From contig CP183313.1 in NCBI GenBank assembly GCA_051414845.1, positions 2,046,001 to 2,110,000 on the forward strand: a stretch of DNA of 64,000 nt, written 5' to 3'. Every line of letters starts with the position of its first letter. The stretch's first letter is position 1. The notes beneath the pieces are model-generated. The model was given only the letters and a program-made list of their open reading frames with translations, was not told where the DNA came from and did not search any database. The position numbers and the translations under genes were made by a program. Shown in pieces: positions 33,527 to 43,019 of the stretch. The stretch is from Simonsiella sp051414845. GTDB lineage: Bacteria; Pseudomonadota; Gammaproteobacteria; Burkholderiales; Neisseriaceae.

Positions 33527-35071
33527 TCAATGCACTTCCGTACGTTTAAAATCCCGCGGGCGCACGCCCAAAATCGCCAGCGTACCGAAATACAGCAGCA
33601 TAGCCATCAGCAACAACAATGCCAATTGCACCGCCTTGAGCAAACCACTGACCTGCTCCCACTGCAAACCCAAGGCAGCCTGAACCGACAACAAACCCAC
33701 CGTCATCACCACCAAAGCAATGCCCAATTGCCGCAAATAACGTTTCCATTGGCTATTTGGGCGATAAATCCCACGCTCGCGCAACAAATAAAACAACAAA
33801 CCCGCATTCACACACGCGCCTAAGCCCAAAGCCAACGCCAGGCCCACATGTTTAAAATACCAAACAAACATCAAATTAAACACTTGCGTCGCTGCCAACG
33901 AAATCATCGCAATGCGCACAGGCGTTTTTACATTCTTCTGCGCATAAAACCCTGGCGCAAAAATCTTCACCATAATCATCGCTGGCAAACCAATCGCATA
34001 CGCCATCAGCGCGTATTGCGTCATCTGCGCGTCGTGCACATCAAACTGCCCATACATAAACAAAGTCGCCACCAGCGGAAAACCCAAAACCATCAACCCC
34101 ACCGCCGCAGGCAGAATCAACAGCAAACACAAGCGCAAACCCCAATCCAAAAGTGCCGAAAATTCCGCCTGATTCTGCGTTGCCGCATGCTTAGACAATC
34201 CCGGCAATAAAATCGTCCCCAAAGCCGCGCCAATCACGCCCGAAGGCAGTTCCATCAAGCGGTCGGCATAATACATCCACGACACACTGCCCGCCGCCAA
34301 ATACGACGCAAAAATCGTATTAATCACCAGCGAAACCTGTGCCACCGACGAGCCCAAAATAGACGGCACCATTTGTTTCATTACCTGATTCACCGCCGCA
34401 TAATCAAACGACAACTTCGGCTTACGTAAAAAGCCCAGTTTCCACAACCAAGGCAATTGAAACGCCAACTGCAACACACCGCCCACCAACACCGCCCAAC
34501 CCAAAGCCATCACAGGCGGCTGAAAATAAGGCAGCCAAAACACCGCAAACACAATAAACGACACATTCAACAACACAGGCGTAAACGCAGGAATAGAAAA
34601 CCGCCCAAACGTGTTCAAAATACTGCCTACAAAAGACGACAACGAAATCAACAAGATATACGGAAACACCACCTGCAACAACGCCACCGCCAGCTCAAAA
34701 CGTGGCGAGCCGTCATCCACAAAACCATTCGCCGTCAGCCAAATAATCCACGGTGCCGCCAACACGCCAATCGCCGTTATCACACACAGCGCAAACACCA
34801 GCATGCCCCCCACATACTGCACAAATTCCGCCGTCGCCTCAGGCGATTTCGTCTCTTTATATTCCGCCAACACAGGCACAAACGCCTGCGAAAACGCGCC
34901 CTCCGCAAAAATACGGCGCAACAAATTCGGCAACCGAAAGGCCACCACAAACGCATCCATCGCCGCGCCCGCACCAAAATAACGCGCCACCACCGCATCG
35001 CGGATAAAACCGAGAATGCGCGAGAGCATGGTCATGCTGCCCAAACGCGCCAAAACTGCCAACAAATTCAT
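33527..35071 (-). CDS. murJ: Lipid II flippase MurJ
   Basis: This is a 514-aa MOP-superfamily protein with about 14 transmembrane segments. It flips lipid II across the inner membrane for peptidoglycan synthesis. SRILGFIRDAVVARYFGAGAAMDAFVVAFRLPNLLRRIFAEGAFSQAFVP is the classic N-terminal block. Length and hydrophobicity are normal. A DUS is read in the C-terminal part (SVQAALGLQ). It is separated from the tfpX-like gene by DUS only and may share its transcript. Confidence 0.96.
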   Translation of the reverse strand: MNLLAVLARLGSMTMLSRILGFIRDAVVARYFGAGAAMDAFVVAFRLPNLLRRIFAEGAFSQAFVPVLAEYKETKSPEATAEFVQYVGGMLVFALCVITAIGVLAAPWIIWLTANGFVDDGSPRFELAVALLQVVFPYILLISLSSFVGSILNTFGRFSIPAFTPVLLNVSFIVFAVFWLPYFQPPVMALGWAVLVGGVLQLAFQLPWLWKLGFLRKPKLSFDYAAVNQVMKQMVPSILGSSVAQVSLVINTIFASYLAAGSVSWMYYADRLMELPSGVIGAALGTILLPGLSKHAATQNQAEFSALLDWGLRLCLLLILPAAVGLMVLGFPLVATLFMYGQFDVHDAQMTQYALMAYAIGLPAMIMVKIFAPGFYAQKNVKTPVRIAMISLAATQVFNLMFVWYFKHVGLALALGLGACVNAGLLFYLLRERGIYRPNSQWKRYLRQLGIALVVMTVGLLSVQAALGLQWEQVSGLLKAVQLALLLLMAMLLYFGTLAILGVRPRDFKRTEVH

Positions 35072-35340
35072 GAAAATATACTGAAAAAAGAAAAGCGCGA
35101 AGTATAAACCTAAATCCCATTTCAGGCAGCCTGAAAATCAACAAAAAGCATTCAGGCTGCCTGAAAATAGATTGTGTACGTTTGCGTTGCGCACGCATGC
35201 GTTTTCAGGCTTGATAACAGTTTCATCGAACGCTTACTCGGCTTGCGACACATATCCTACAAAAAAATTTCAGGCAGCCTGAAACCGCCCAACGCACGCT
35301 ATTTACGCTACAATACCGCCTTTATTGCGGGGAGAAACAC

Positions 35341-35682
35341 ATGATTTTGTATCACAATCATCGTTGCAGCAAATCGCGCGAGGCTTTGGCTTGGTTGCAA
35401 CAGCAAAATGCACCTTTGACGGTGGTGGATTATCAGCAAAATCCGTTGAACGAAGCGCAATTGCGGGATTTGGCGAACAAATTGGGCGTGAAAAGTGTGC
35501 GCGAGATGATGCGCGTAAAAGACGATTTGTTTAGCGAGTTGGGTTTGGCAAATGCCGATGAAGCGACTTTGTTGCACGCGTTGGCGCAACATCCGAAATT
35601 GTTGGAACGCCCGATTTTGGTACACGGCGAGCGCGCGGCGATTGGTCGTCCGCTCTCCAATATTCAGGCTTTGATGGAATGA
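35341..35682 (+). CDS. ArsC-family reductase (YfgD-like)
   Basis: This is a 113-aa thioredoxin-fold protein of the ArsC/Spx family. The N-terminal ILYHNHRCSKSREAL holds the single catalytic Cys (C9), and RPILVHGERAAIGRP is the conserved C-terminal motif. Such proteins reduce arsenate with glutaredoxin, but the YfgD branch often has no proven arsenic role. GGGGAGAAACAC precedes the start. Its stop overlaps the next gene by four bases (ATGA). Confidence 0.88.
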   Translation: MILYHNHRCSKSREALAWLQQQNAPLTVVDYQQNPLNEAQLRDLANKLGVKSVREMMRVKDDLFSELGLANADEATLLHALAQHPKLLERPILVHGERAAIGRPLSNIQALME

Positions 35683-36317
35683 ATTGGCTGAAATCTTCTT
35701 TGCGCTATGTGTTGCGCGGATTGGTGTTGAGTTTGCTGTGTATCGTGGCGTTTTGGCTGTGGTGCGCATGGCAAGTGTATGATTTTGCGCGACCAAATGA
35801 TGATGTGCGCGCGGATGTGGCGATTGTGTTGGGCGCGGCGGCGTGGGGCGAGAAACCGTCGCCTGTTTTCCGCGAGCGCATTAATCACGCGCTGGCTTTG
35901 TACCAAACGCACCATGTGGATAAGTTGATGTTTACGGGTGGCACGCCCAAAGAGGGCTACACAACCGAAGCGGAAGTGGCGCGCAAATTTGCGATGAAAC
36001 AGGGTGTGCCTGCCGAGGATATTGTGTTTGAAAATAAATCCAAAGACACGTTTCAAAATTTGGTTAATGCGCGCGTGTTGATGCGTAAACATCATTTGAA
36101 AACAGCGGTTTTGGTGAGCGACCCATATCACATGGCGCGCGCGCGGGCGATGGCGCAAGATTTAGGCATGGATGTGGTGTTATCGCCCACACCCACCAGC
36201 CGTTTTTCGCAGGCGCGCGAAGAGACGCAGCGTAAGTTTTTTTTGCAGGAGAGTTATGCTTTGTTTGTGTATCGTTTGTTGTTTTGGGGCAATTGGGTGT
36301 TGAAGAAGGTGCAATGA
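35679..36317 (+). CDS. YdcF/SanA-family membrane protein
   Basis: This is a 212-aa protein with one N-terminal transmembrane helix (about 11-32) and a DUF218 domain facing the periplasm: VAIVLGAAAWGEKPSPVFRERI, MFTGGT, and SKDTFQNLVNARVLM. SanA-type proteins affect envelope permeability, but the reaction is unknown. It is translationally coupled to the ArsC-like gene upstream and followed by a stem-loop terminator. Confidence 0.85.
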   Translation: MNWLKSSLRYVLRGLVLSLLCIVAFWLWCAWQVYDFARPNDDVRADVAIVLGAAAWGEKPSPVFRERINHALALYQTHHVDKLMFTGGTPKEGYTTEAEVARKFAMKQGVPAEDIVFENKSKDTFQNLVNARVLMRKHHLKTAVLVSDPYHMARARAMAQDLGMDVVLSPTPTSRFSQAREETQRKFFLQESYALFVYRLLFWGNWVLKKVQ

Positions 36318-36318
36318 T

Positions 36319-36359
36319 AATTAGGCTGTCTGAAAGGTTTTCAGATAGCCTAATTTTTT
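36319..36359 (+). terminator. Terminator after the ydcF-like gene
   Basis: AATTAGGCTGTCTGAAA pairs with TTTCAGATAGCCTAATT, followed by TTTT. A second DUS-pair hairpin (36368-36409) with AAGGCTGCCTGAAAAAGT arms lies just downstream. Confidence 0.85.
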
Positions 36360-36434
36360 GTCATACCAAAGGCTGCCTGAAAAAGTATTCCAACTTTTCA
36401 GGCAGCCTTATGTATGTGCGCGCGCAAAATCGCG

Positions 36435-36440
36435 TATAAT
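36435..36440 (+). promoter_or_regulatory. Putative -10 box upstream of ftsE
   Basis: TATAAT lies 30 bases before the ATG at 36470. The -35 region is weak, so this is only a tentative promoter. Confidence 0.4.
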
Positions 36441-36469
36441 TCACTCACTTTTTTGTGAACAATTGCATT

Positions 36470-37123
36470 ATGATACGTTTTGAATCGGTTTCTAAAACCT
36501 ACCCTGGTGGGTTTCAGGCTTTGAAAAATGTCAGCTTCAATATTGAAAAAGGGGAGCTGATTTTTATTGCTGGGCATTCGGGCGCGGGCAAATCGACCGT
36601 GTTGCGCCTGATTTCGGGCATTACCAAGCCTACGTCGGGCAAAATTTTGATTAACAAACACGCGCTCAATGACATGAGCGACAACCAGCTTTGCTATTTG
36701 CGCCAGCACATCGGCATTGTGTTTCAAGACCACAAAATTTTGTTTGACCGCAATGTGTTACAAAATGTATTGCTGCCCTTACGCATTATTGGCGAAGACA
36801 GGGCAACAGCGGAAAAGCGCGCGCGCATGGCGTTGGAAAAAGTAGGCTTGGGCGGACGCGAAAAAGCCGACCCACGCGGTTTGTCGGGTGGCGAACAGCA
36901 GCGTCTGTGTATCGCTCGTGCGGTGGTGCATCGCCCAGGTTTGCTGATTGCCGATGAGCCCTCTGCCAATCTTGACCGCGCGAATGCTTTGGATATTATG
37001 GAATTATTCAAAAGTTTCCACGAAGCGGGGACGACGGTGATTATTTCGGCGCACGATGAAACGCTGATGCAAAATTATGGTCATCGCATTTTGCGTTTGC
37101 AACAAGGGAGGTTTGCCGCATGA
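36470..37123 (+). CDS. ftsE: Cell division ATP-binding protein FtsE
   Basis: This is a 217-aa ABC ATPase that with FtsX controls septal peptidoglycan hydrolases and supports divisome assembly. Walker A GHSGAGKST is at 35-43, the signature is LSGGEQQR, Walker B is LLIADEPSANLD and the His-switch is ISAHDE. ATG 36470 is chosen; an in-frame GTG at 36455 lacks support. It overlaps ftsX by four bases (ATGA). Confidence 0.97.
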   Translation: MIRFESVSKTYPGGFQALKNVSFNIEKGELIFIAGHSGAGKSTVLRLISGITKPTSGKILINKHALNDMSDNQLCYLRQHIGIVFQDHKILFDRNVLQNVLLPLRIIGEDRATAEKRARMALEKVGLGGREKADPRGLSGGEQQRLCIARAVVHRPGLLIADEPSANLDRANALDIMELFKSFHEAGTTVIISAHDETLMQNYGHRILRLQQGRFAA

Positions 37124-38031
37124 AACATTATCTTTCTTTGCATTGGGAAAGCTGCCGCCGCGCTGCGATTTATTTTTTCAGGCAGCCTATTGCGACTTTG
37201 TTGATTTTGACCATGTTGGCGATTGCGATGACGCTGCCCTTGATTTTGTATTTAGGCGTGCAAAGCAGCAAAACGGTGTTGGATAAATTGAGCGAAGTGC
37301 CGCAAATTACCGTTTATATGGAATTGAACGCGGATGCGAACGCGGCAGAAGAAGTGCGCAAATTGCTGGCATCAGACGGGCGCGTGCAAACGTCGCAATT
37401 TGTGGGCAAAGACCAAGGTTTGGCAGAAATGCAAGAAGCGATGGGCGCACAAGATATTGTGTCCATGCTGGATGAAAATCCTTTGCCCGATGTCTATATT
37501 GTGACGCCTGTGTCCAATAATCCAACCGAAATTAGCAAGCTGCAAAGCGATTTGTCGCATTATCCGATGGTGGAAAGCACGCAAATGGATAAGGAATGGA
37601 TGCAAACGCTGTGGCAATTTAACCAATTGATTCAACGCATTTTTTGGTTTTTAGCGATTACTTTGGGCGTGGCGTTTGTGCTGGTGGCGCACAATACGAT
37701 TCGCTTGCAAATTTTGAGCCACAAAGAAGAAATTGAAATCACCAAATTGCTGGGCGCGCCCTCTTCTTTTGTGCGCCGACCGTTTTTATACCAAGCGGCA
37801 TGGCAAAGTTTGTTATCCGCAGGGATTAGTTTGGCTCTGGCACAATGGGCAATGAAAGCGACGCAACCGCTGGTCAATCAAATGTTCCAGCCCTACGGCT
37901 TAAACCTGCAATGGCGCGGCTTTTATGTTTGGGAGACGGCTTCGGTGTTGATTGTGGTGGTCTTACTCGGCATCGGCGGCGCGTGGATTGCAACGCAGCA
38001 GCATTTGTTGAGTTTTAAGGCAAAACGTTAA
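37120..38031 (+). CDS. ftsX: Cell division protein FtsX
   Basis: This is a 303-aa inner-membrane partner of FtsE. An N-terminal transmembrane helix (about 22-45) is followed by a periplasmic domain (about 50-165) and three C-terminal helices (about 175-295). LRLQILSHKEEIEITKLLGAPSSFVRRPFLYQA-type residues form the conserved FtsX loop. A DUS in the first helix region reads FFRQP. It is co-translated with ftsE and followed by a DUS-pair terminator. Confidence 0.95.
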   Translation: MKHYLSLHWESCRRAAIYFFRQPIATLLILTMLAIAMTLPLILYLGVQSSKTVLDKLSEVPQITVYMELNADANAAEEVRKLLASDGRVQTSQFVGKDQGLAEMQEAMGAQDIVSMLDENPLPDVYIVTPVSNNPTEISKLQSDLSHYPMVESTQMDKEWMQTLWQFNQLIQRIFWFLAITLGVAFVLVAHNTIRLQILSHKEEIEITKLLGAPSSFVRRPFLYQAAWQSLLSAGISLALAQWAMKATQPLVNQMFQPYGLNLQWRGFYVWETASVLIVVVLLGIGGAWIATQQHLLSFKAKR

Positions 38032-38041
38032 GATAGAACAT

Positions 38042-38089
38042 AAAAAAGGCTGCCTGAAAGTTTTTATGCTTTCAGGCAGCCTTTTTTTT
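38042..38089. terminator. DUS-pair terminator after ftsX
   Basis: AAAAAAGGCTGCCTGAAAG and CTTTCAGGCAGCCTTTTTTT pair around an 8-base loop, with a long T-run on the plus strand. Confidence 0.92.
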
Positions 38090-38132
38090 GCGATTAATTA
38101 CCGCGATAAATGCTGTAACCCAATGGCAATGA

Positions 38133-38158
38133 TGTCGGATACAAGTATCCAAGCTACG
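38133..38158. repeat. Degraded half of the CGTAGGTCGGAT repeat
   Basis: TGTCGGATACAAGTATCC and AAGCTACG match the right half of the elements at 8795-8868 and 27986-28076, with a change in the GACCTACG end. The left half is missing. Confidence 0.55.
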
Positions 38159-38212
38159 ATTGCGCTTGTTGCAAAACCATTTCAGTATTTCAGGCAGCCT
38201 GAAATCTCACTC

Positions 38213-38258
38213 AAAAAAAGGCTGCCTGAAAACTTTTTCAAGTTTTCAGGCAGCTTTT
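38213..38258 (-). terminator. DUS-pair terminator of rpoC
   Basis: On the minus strand AGCTGCCTGAAAACTT and AAGTTTTCAGGCAGCC form a stem followed by TTTTTTT. It lies 12 bases after the rpoC stop codon and ends the operon. Confidence 0.9.
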
Positions 38259-38269
38259 GTTTTAAAACA

Positions 38270-41200
38270 TTATTCGCTTACGGCTGCATTATCTGCAACT
38301 TCGCTATCTTCAAATGTTTCAACTGCTTCTACGCTGTTTACACTTTTACCGATGCGTTGCGCTGCCCATGCGGCGCGGCGGGCGCGGTGGTAGCTGAGAC
38401 CTGTACCTGCTGGAATTAAGCGACCGACAATCACGTTTTCTTTCAAGCCGCGCAAGTCGTCTTTGCGACCCATAATAGCGGCTTCGGTCAATACGCGCGT
38501 GGTTTCTTGGAACGATGCGGCAGAGATGAAGCTGTCGGTGCTCAAAGAGGCTTTGGTGATACCGAGCAATACGTTGTCAAAGCGCGCTGGCTCTTTGCCT
38601 TCGGCAATGGCTTTTTCGTTTGCCATCATCACTTCGGCGCGTTCTACTTGTTCGCCTGTGATGAAGTGGGTATCGCCTGCGTCCACGATGTTCACGCGGC
38701 GCAGCATTTGTCGAATAATCACTTCAATGTGTTTATCCGAAATTTTCACGCCTTGCAAGCGGTAAACCTCTTGAACTTCTTGCACGATGTAACGCGTTAA
38801 TTCTTCAATGCCTTTTAAGCGCAAAATATCGTGTGGGTCTACTGAGCCGTCTACCACAGTTTCGCCGCGGTTTACGACTTGACCATCGTGTACCAGCAGT
38901 TGTTTTTCTTTGGAAATCAAGGTTTCATACGCTACGCCGTCCAAATCGGTGATGACTAAACGTTGTTTGCCTTTGGTTTCTTTACCGAACGACACGGTAC
39001 CTGTTACTTCTGCCAACATACCTGCATCTTTTGGCACACGCGCTTCAAACAATTCGGCTACGCGTGGCAGACCGCCTGTAATGTCGCGGGTTTTGGTAGT
39101 GGCTTGTGGAATACGCGCCAATACGTCGCCTTTGCCAATTTCTTGACCTTCGCGCACTTGGATAATCGCGCCCACTTGGAATGCCATAGAAACGGGCGTT
39201 TCTGTGCCTGGAATCATCACAGGTTCGCCGTTTTCATCCAACAATTTCACGGTTGGGCGCAATAATTTGCTGGTAGAGCCGCGACGTTTGCCATCAATAA
39301 CCACCAAAGTAGACAAGCCAGTTACATCGTCCACTTGACGGGTTACGGTTACGCCTTCTTCTACGTTTTCAAATTCCACACGACCTGCGTGTTCGGTAAT
39401 CATTGGGTGCGTATGTGGGTCCCAAGTTGCCAGCGTGGTGCCTGCTTTCAACTCTTCGCCGTCTTGCACTTTCAATGTCGCACCGTATGGGATTTTGTGC
39501 AATTCGCGTTCACGACCTGCCGCATCCAAAATCATGATTTCGCACGAGCGACCGATGACAATCAATTCGCCTTTGTTATTGGCAATATAACGCATTTGAC
39601 TGCCAAAACGTGCCGTACCATTGGATTTGGCTTCTACTTGGCTGGCTGCTGCCGCACGCGATGCCGCACCACCGATGTGGAAGGTACGCATCGTCAGCTG
39701 TGTACCTGGTTCGCCAATCGATTGTGCTGCAATGACGCCAACTGCCTCACCTGCATTCACCAATTTACCGCGCGCCAAGTCGCGACCATAACATTTTGCG
39801 CATAAGCCGTAGCGAGTTTGACAAGTGATTGGTGTGCGAACTTTCACTTCGTCCACGCCCGAATCATCAATCAAATCAACCAGTTTTTCATCCAGCAATG
39901 TACCCGCTTCAATCAGCGTGCTGCCTGAACTTGGGTCAATCACATCAGCAGCGGTTACACGACCCAAAATACGATCGCGCAATGGTTCAATGATGTCGCC
40001 ACCTTGTACGACGGCTTTCATGGCAAAACCTTCGTCCGTACCACAATCGTCTTCTACGACTACCAAGTCTTGGGTAACGTCCACCAAACGGCGTGTTAAG
40101 TAACCAGAGTTCGCAGTTTTCAATGCCGTATCCGCCAAACCTTTACGCGCACCGTGGGTCGCAATAAAGTATTGCAATACCGTCAAGCCTTCGCGGAAGT
40201 TTGCCGTAATCGGCGTTTCAATAATCGAGCCGTCTGGTTTTGCCATCAAACCGCGCATACCTGACAACTGTTTAATCTGCGCCGCCGAACCACGCGCACC
40301 AGAGTCCGCCATCATATAGATAGAGTTAAACGACTCTTGGTCAACTTCTTTGCCTTCGCGGTCAATCACTTTTTGCACAGACAAATTGTCCATCATGGCT
40401 TTGGCGATTTTATCGCCTGCACGACCCCAAATATCCACGACTTTGTTGTAACGCTCGCCATTGGTTACCAAACCTTGACGGTATTGGTCTTCAATTTCTT
40501 TTACTTCGGCATGCGCTTCTGCTAACAATTTTGGTTTTTCTTTTGGAATTTCCATGTCGTCCACGCAAATGGAAATGCCGCCTTTGGCTGCCAAAGCAAA
40601 ACCTGTATACATCAAATGGTCGGCAAAAATGACCGTATCGCGCAAACCACACAAACGGAAAGACGCGTTAATCAATTTAGAAATTTCTTTCTTTTTCAAG
40701 GCTTTGTTTACATACTCAAACGGCAAGCCTTTGGGCAAAATTTCAGACAGCAAGGCGCGACCCACTGTGGTCTCATAACGATTCACCACAGGCTCAAATT
40801 CGCCTGCTTCGTTTTTCACCCATTCGCGCAAACGAACAGTGATTTTCGTACCCAATTCCACTTGTTTAGTATGATAAGCGCGGTGTACTTCTTTCACGTC
40901 GGCAAACAAAGTACCTTCGCCTTGCGCATTGATTTTGTCGCGAGTCATGTAATACAAGCCCAATACGATATCTTGCGACGGTACGATAATCGGCTCACCG
41001 TTGGCTGGTGCCAACACGTTGTTTGATGCCAACATTAATGTACGCGCTTCCATTTGTGCTTCTAAAGACAATGGAACGTGTACCGCCATTTGGTCGCCGT
41101 CAAAGTCCGCGTTAAACGCCGCACACACCAATGGGTGCAACTGAATCGCTTTGCCTTCAATCAAAATCGGCTCAAACGCTTGAATACCCAAACGGTGCAA

Positions 41201-42487
41201 GGTTGGCGCACGGTTCAACAAGATTGGGTGTTCACGAATCACTTCTTCCAAAATATCCCAAACTTCGGGTACTTCTTGTTCTACCAATTTTTTGGCAGCC
41301 TTAACGGTGGTGGCGAGTTCGCGTTTTTCTAATTTATGGAAAATAAAGGGTTTGAACAATTCCAACGCCATTTTTTTCGGCAAACCGCATTGGTGCAAGC
41401 GTAAGTATGGACCTACGGTAATCACGGAACGACCAGAGTAGTCCACGCGTTTACCCAGCAAGTTTTGACGGAAACGACCGCTCTTACCTTTAATCATGTC
41501 CGACAATGATTTCAACGGACGTTTGCTCGCGCCCGTCATCGCTTTACCGCGACGACCGTTGTCCAGCAAGCTATCTACCGCTTCTTGCAACATACGTTTT
41601 TCATTGCGCACGATAATATCGGGCGCGCGCAATTCCAACAGGCGACGCAAACGGTTGTTACGGTTAATCACGCGGCGATACAAATCGTTCAAATCCGAAG
41701 TGGCAAAACGACCGCCGTCCAATGGCACGAGTGGGCGCAAATCAGGCGGCAATACAGGCAGCACGTCCATAATCATCCATTCCAACTTCATGCCAGAACG
41801 GTGGAACGCTTCCAATACTTTCAAGCGTTTGGCAATTTTTTTGATTTTGGTGTCGGAGCTGGTGGATTGCAATTCTTGGCGCAAGTGTTCAATTTCTTGT
41901 TCCACATTCAGGCTGCGCAACAACTCACGGATACCTTCCGCGCCCATGTATGCGTCAAACTCTTCGCCGAATTCGTCCAATTTGTTGTAATAATCTTCTT
42001 CGGTCAATAATTGGCGGCGTTGCAGCGAAGTCAAACCAGGGTCGGTTACGACAAACGCTTCAAAATACAACACGCGCTCAATATCGCGCAAAGTCATGTC
42101 CAATACCATACCCAAGCGCGATGGCAGCGATTTCAAGAACCAAATGTGGGCAACAGGCGCAGCCAATTCAATATGCCCCATGCGCTCGCGACGCACTTTG
42201 GTCAAGGTAACTTCCACGCCGCATTTTTCGCAGGTTACGCCTTTGAATTTCAAGCGTTTGTATTTGCCGCACAAGCATTCGTAGTCTTTCACAGGCCCGA
42301 AAATTTTGGCGCAGAACAAGCCGTCGCGTTCGGGTTTGAACGTGCGGTAGTTAATGGTTTCGGGTTTTTTCACTTCGCCATACGACCATGAACGAATGGT
42401 ATCGGGCGAGGCGATGCCAATTTTAATGGCATCAAATTCTTCTGAACCTGCTTGTTGCAGGGGGGCGAATAAATCGGTTAAGTTCAT
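38270..42487 (-). CDS. rpoC: RNA polymerase subunit beta prime
   Basis: This is the 1405-aa catalytic subunit. The N-terminal zinc site has CLCGKYKR and CEKCG (about 70-90), the active-site Mg motif is NADFDGDQM in the central part, and the C-terminal zinc site contains CQTRYGLCAKCYG. Length and order are normal and the frame is intact. Unusually it does not follow rpoB directly: about 1.7 kb carrying two other genes separates them. GGAGCAAAAATG supplies the ribosome-binding site. Confidence 0.98.
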   Translation of the reverse strand: MNLTDLFAPLQQAGSEEFDAIKIGIASPDTIRSWSYGEVKKPETINYRTFKPERDGLFCAKIFGPVKDYECLCGKYKRLKFKGVTCEKCGVEVTLTKVRRERMGHIELAAPVAHIWFLKSLPSRLGMVLDMTLRDIERVLYFEAFVVTDPGLTSLQRRQLLTEEDYYNKLDEFGEEFDAYMGAEGIRELLRSLNVEQEIEHLRQELQSTSSDTKIKKIAKRLKVLEAFHRSGMKLEWMIMDVLPVLPPDLRPLVPLDGGRFATSDLNDLYRRVINRNNRLRRLLELRAPDIIVRNEKRMLQEAVDSLLDNGRRGKAMTGASKRPLKSLSDMIKGKSGRFRQNLLGKRVDYSGRSVITVGPYLRLHQCGLPKKMALELFKPFIFHKLEKRELATTVKAAKKLVEQEVPEVWDILEEVIREHPILLNRAPTLHRLGIQAFEPILIEGKAIQLHPLVCAAFNADFDGDQMAVHVPLSLEAQMEARTLMLASNNVLAPANGEPIIVPSQDIVLGLYYMTRDKINAQGEGTLFADVKEVHRAYHTKQVELGTKITVRLREWVKNEAGEFEPVVNRYETTVGRALLSEILPKGLPFEYVNKALKKKEISKLINASFRLCGLRDTVIFADHLMYTGFALAAKGGISICVDDMEIPKEKPKLLAEAHAEVKEIEDQYRQGLVTNGERYNKVVDIWGRAGDKIAKAMMDNLSVQKVIDREGKEVDQESFNSIYMMADSGARGSAAQIKQLSGMRGLMAKPDGSIIETPITANFREGLTVLQYFIATHGARKGLADTALKTANSGYLTRRLVDVTQDLVVVEDDCGTDEGFAMKAVVQGGDIIEPLRDRILGRVTAADVIDPSSGSTLIEAGTLLDEKLVDLIDDSGVDEVKVRTPITCQTRYGLCAKCYGRDLARGKLVNAGEAVGVIAAQSIGEPGTQLTMRTFHIGGAASRAAAASQVEAKSNGTARFGSQMRYIANNKGELIVIGRSCEIMILDAAGRERELHKIPYGATLKVQDGEELKAGTTLATWDPHTHPMITEHAGRVEFENVEEGVTVTRQVDDVTGLSTLVVIDGKRRGSTSKLLRPTVKLLDENGEPVMIPGTETPVSMAFQVGAIIQVREGQEIGKGDVLARIPQATTKTRDITGGLPRVAELFEARVPKDAGMLAEVTGTVSFGKETKGKQRLVITDLDGVAYETLISKEKQLLVHDGQVVNRGETVVDGSVDPHDILRLKGIEELTRYIVQEVQEVYRLQGVKISDKHIEVIIRQMLRRVNIVDAGDTHFITGEQVERAEVMMANEKAIAEGKEPARFDNVLLGITKASLSTDSFISAASFQETTRVLTEAAIMGRKDDLRGLKENVIVGRLIPAGTGLSYHRARRAAWAAQRIGKSVNSVEAVETFEDSEVADNAAVSE

Positions 42488-42545
42488 TTTTGCTCCTAAT
42501 TAGGGCGATTTTGAAACTGGAATTGGTTTTCAGGCTGCCTGAAAA

Positions 42546-43019
42546 TTATCTATTACGAAATTCTTCTAACAAAAAAGGGTAGATTGCCTTATCTTTATCC
42601 ACATTAGCTTGAATAAGTGGAATTAAATGACCTTTTTTATCAAATGGATCGTAATAATAAAACTCATCTAAATAATACACTGCATATTTCCACAGCAATA
42701 TGTCAGAAAAGCCGCCTTGATACTTTGCTAAATTTTGGAGACGTTTATATTGCTCATCTAAAACTGCCACACAATCAACATTGGCTGGTCGCGGATTACG
42801 CATTATGCCAATAAGATCTAATTCATAGTATAGCAATGGGTCAGGCGGTGCTGAATTTTCTAACAATTTCAACACCTTTACCGCAAAATCATCTTTTTGT
42901 TTTATACATTGATAGCTCAAGTCATTAGGGGATACTATTCTGCTGTAAATAAAGGCTTCTCCATTTACTTTTGGCACTAAAAAAAGCAATGACAACAAAA
43001 TAATTTTAATTTTATTCAT
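42546..43019 (-). CDS. Unrecognised small exported protein (second gene of the rpoB-rpoC insert)
   Basis: This is a 157-aa protein with an N-terminal signal peptide (about 1-20, MNKIKIILLS...VNG), so it is probably periplasmic. The mature part is acidic/aromatic-rich (YYLDEFYYYDPFD) with Cys38 and Cys83 that could form a disulfide. No family is recognised. ATG 43019 overlaps the end of the 358-aa gene by eight bases, implying coupled translation. Codon use is strongly A+T-biased, unlike rpoB and rpoC on either side. As the small second gene it might be an immunity or partner protein, but this is inference only. Confidence 0.6.
   Translation of the reverse strand: MNKIKIILLSLLFLVPKVNGEAFIYSRIVSPNDLSYQCIKQKDDFAVKVLKLLENSAPPDPLLYYELDLIGIMRNPRPANVDCVAVLDEQYKRLQNLAKYQGGFSDILLWKYAVYYLDEFYYYDPFDKKGHLIPLIQANVDKDKAIYPFLLEEFRNR

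Noticed and set aside
33530..35107. Plus-strand frames rich in His, Arg and Gln opposite murJ (up to 216 codons)
   Set aside because: Their composition is the antisense of a hydrophobic membrane protein; no start signals are seen.
38032..38269. Small frame of 117 codons beginning at 38066
   Set aside because: It reads through two terminators, a degraded repeat and the rpoC end; it has no ribosome-binding site.
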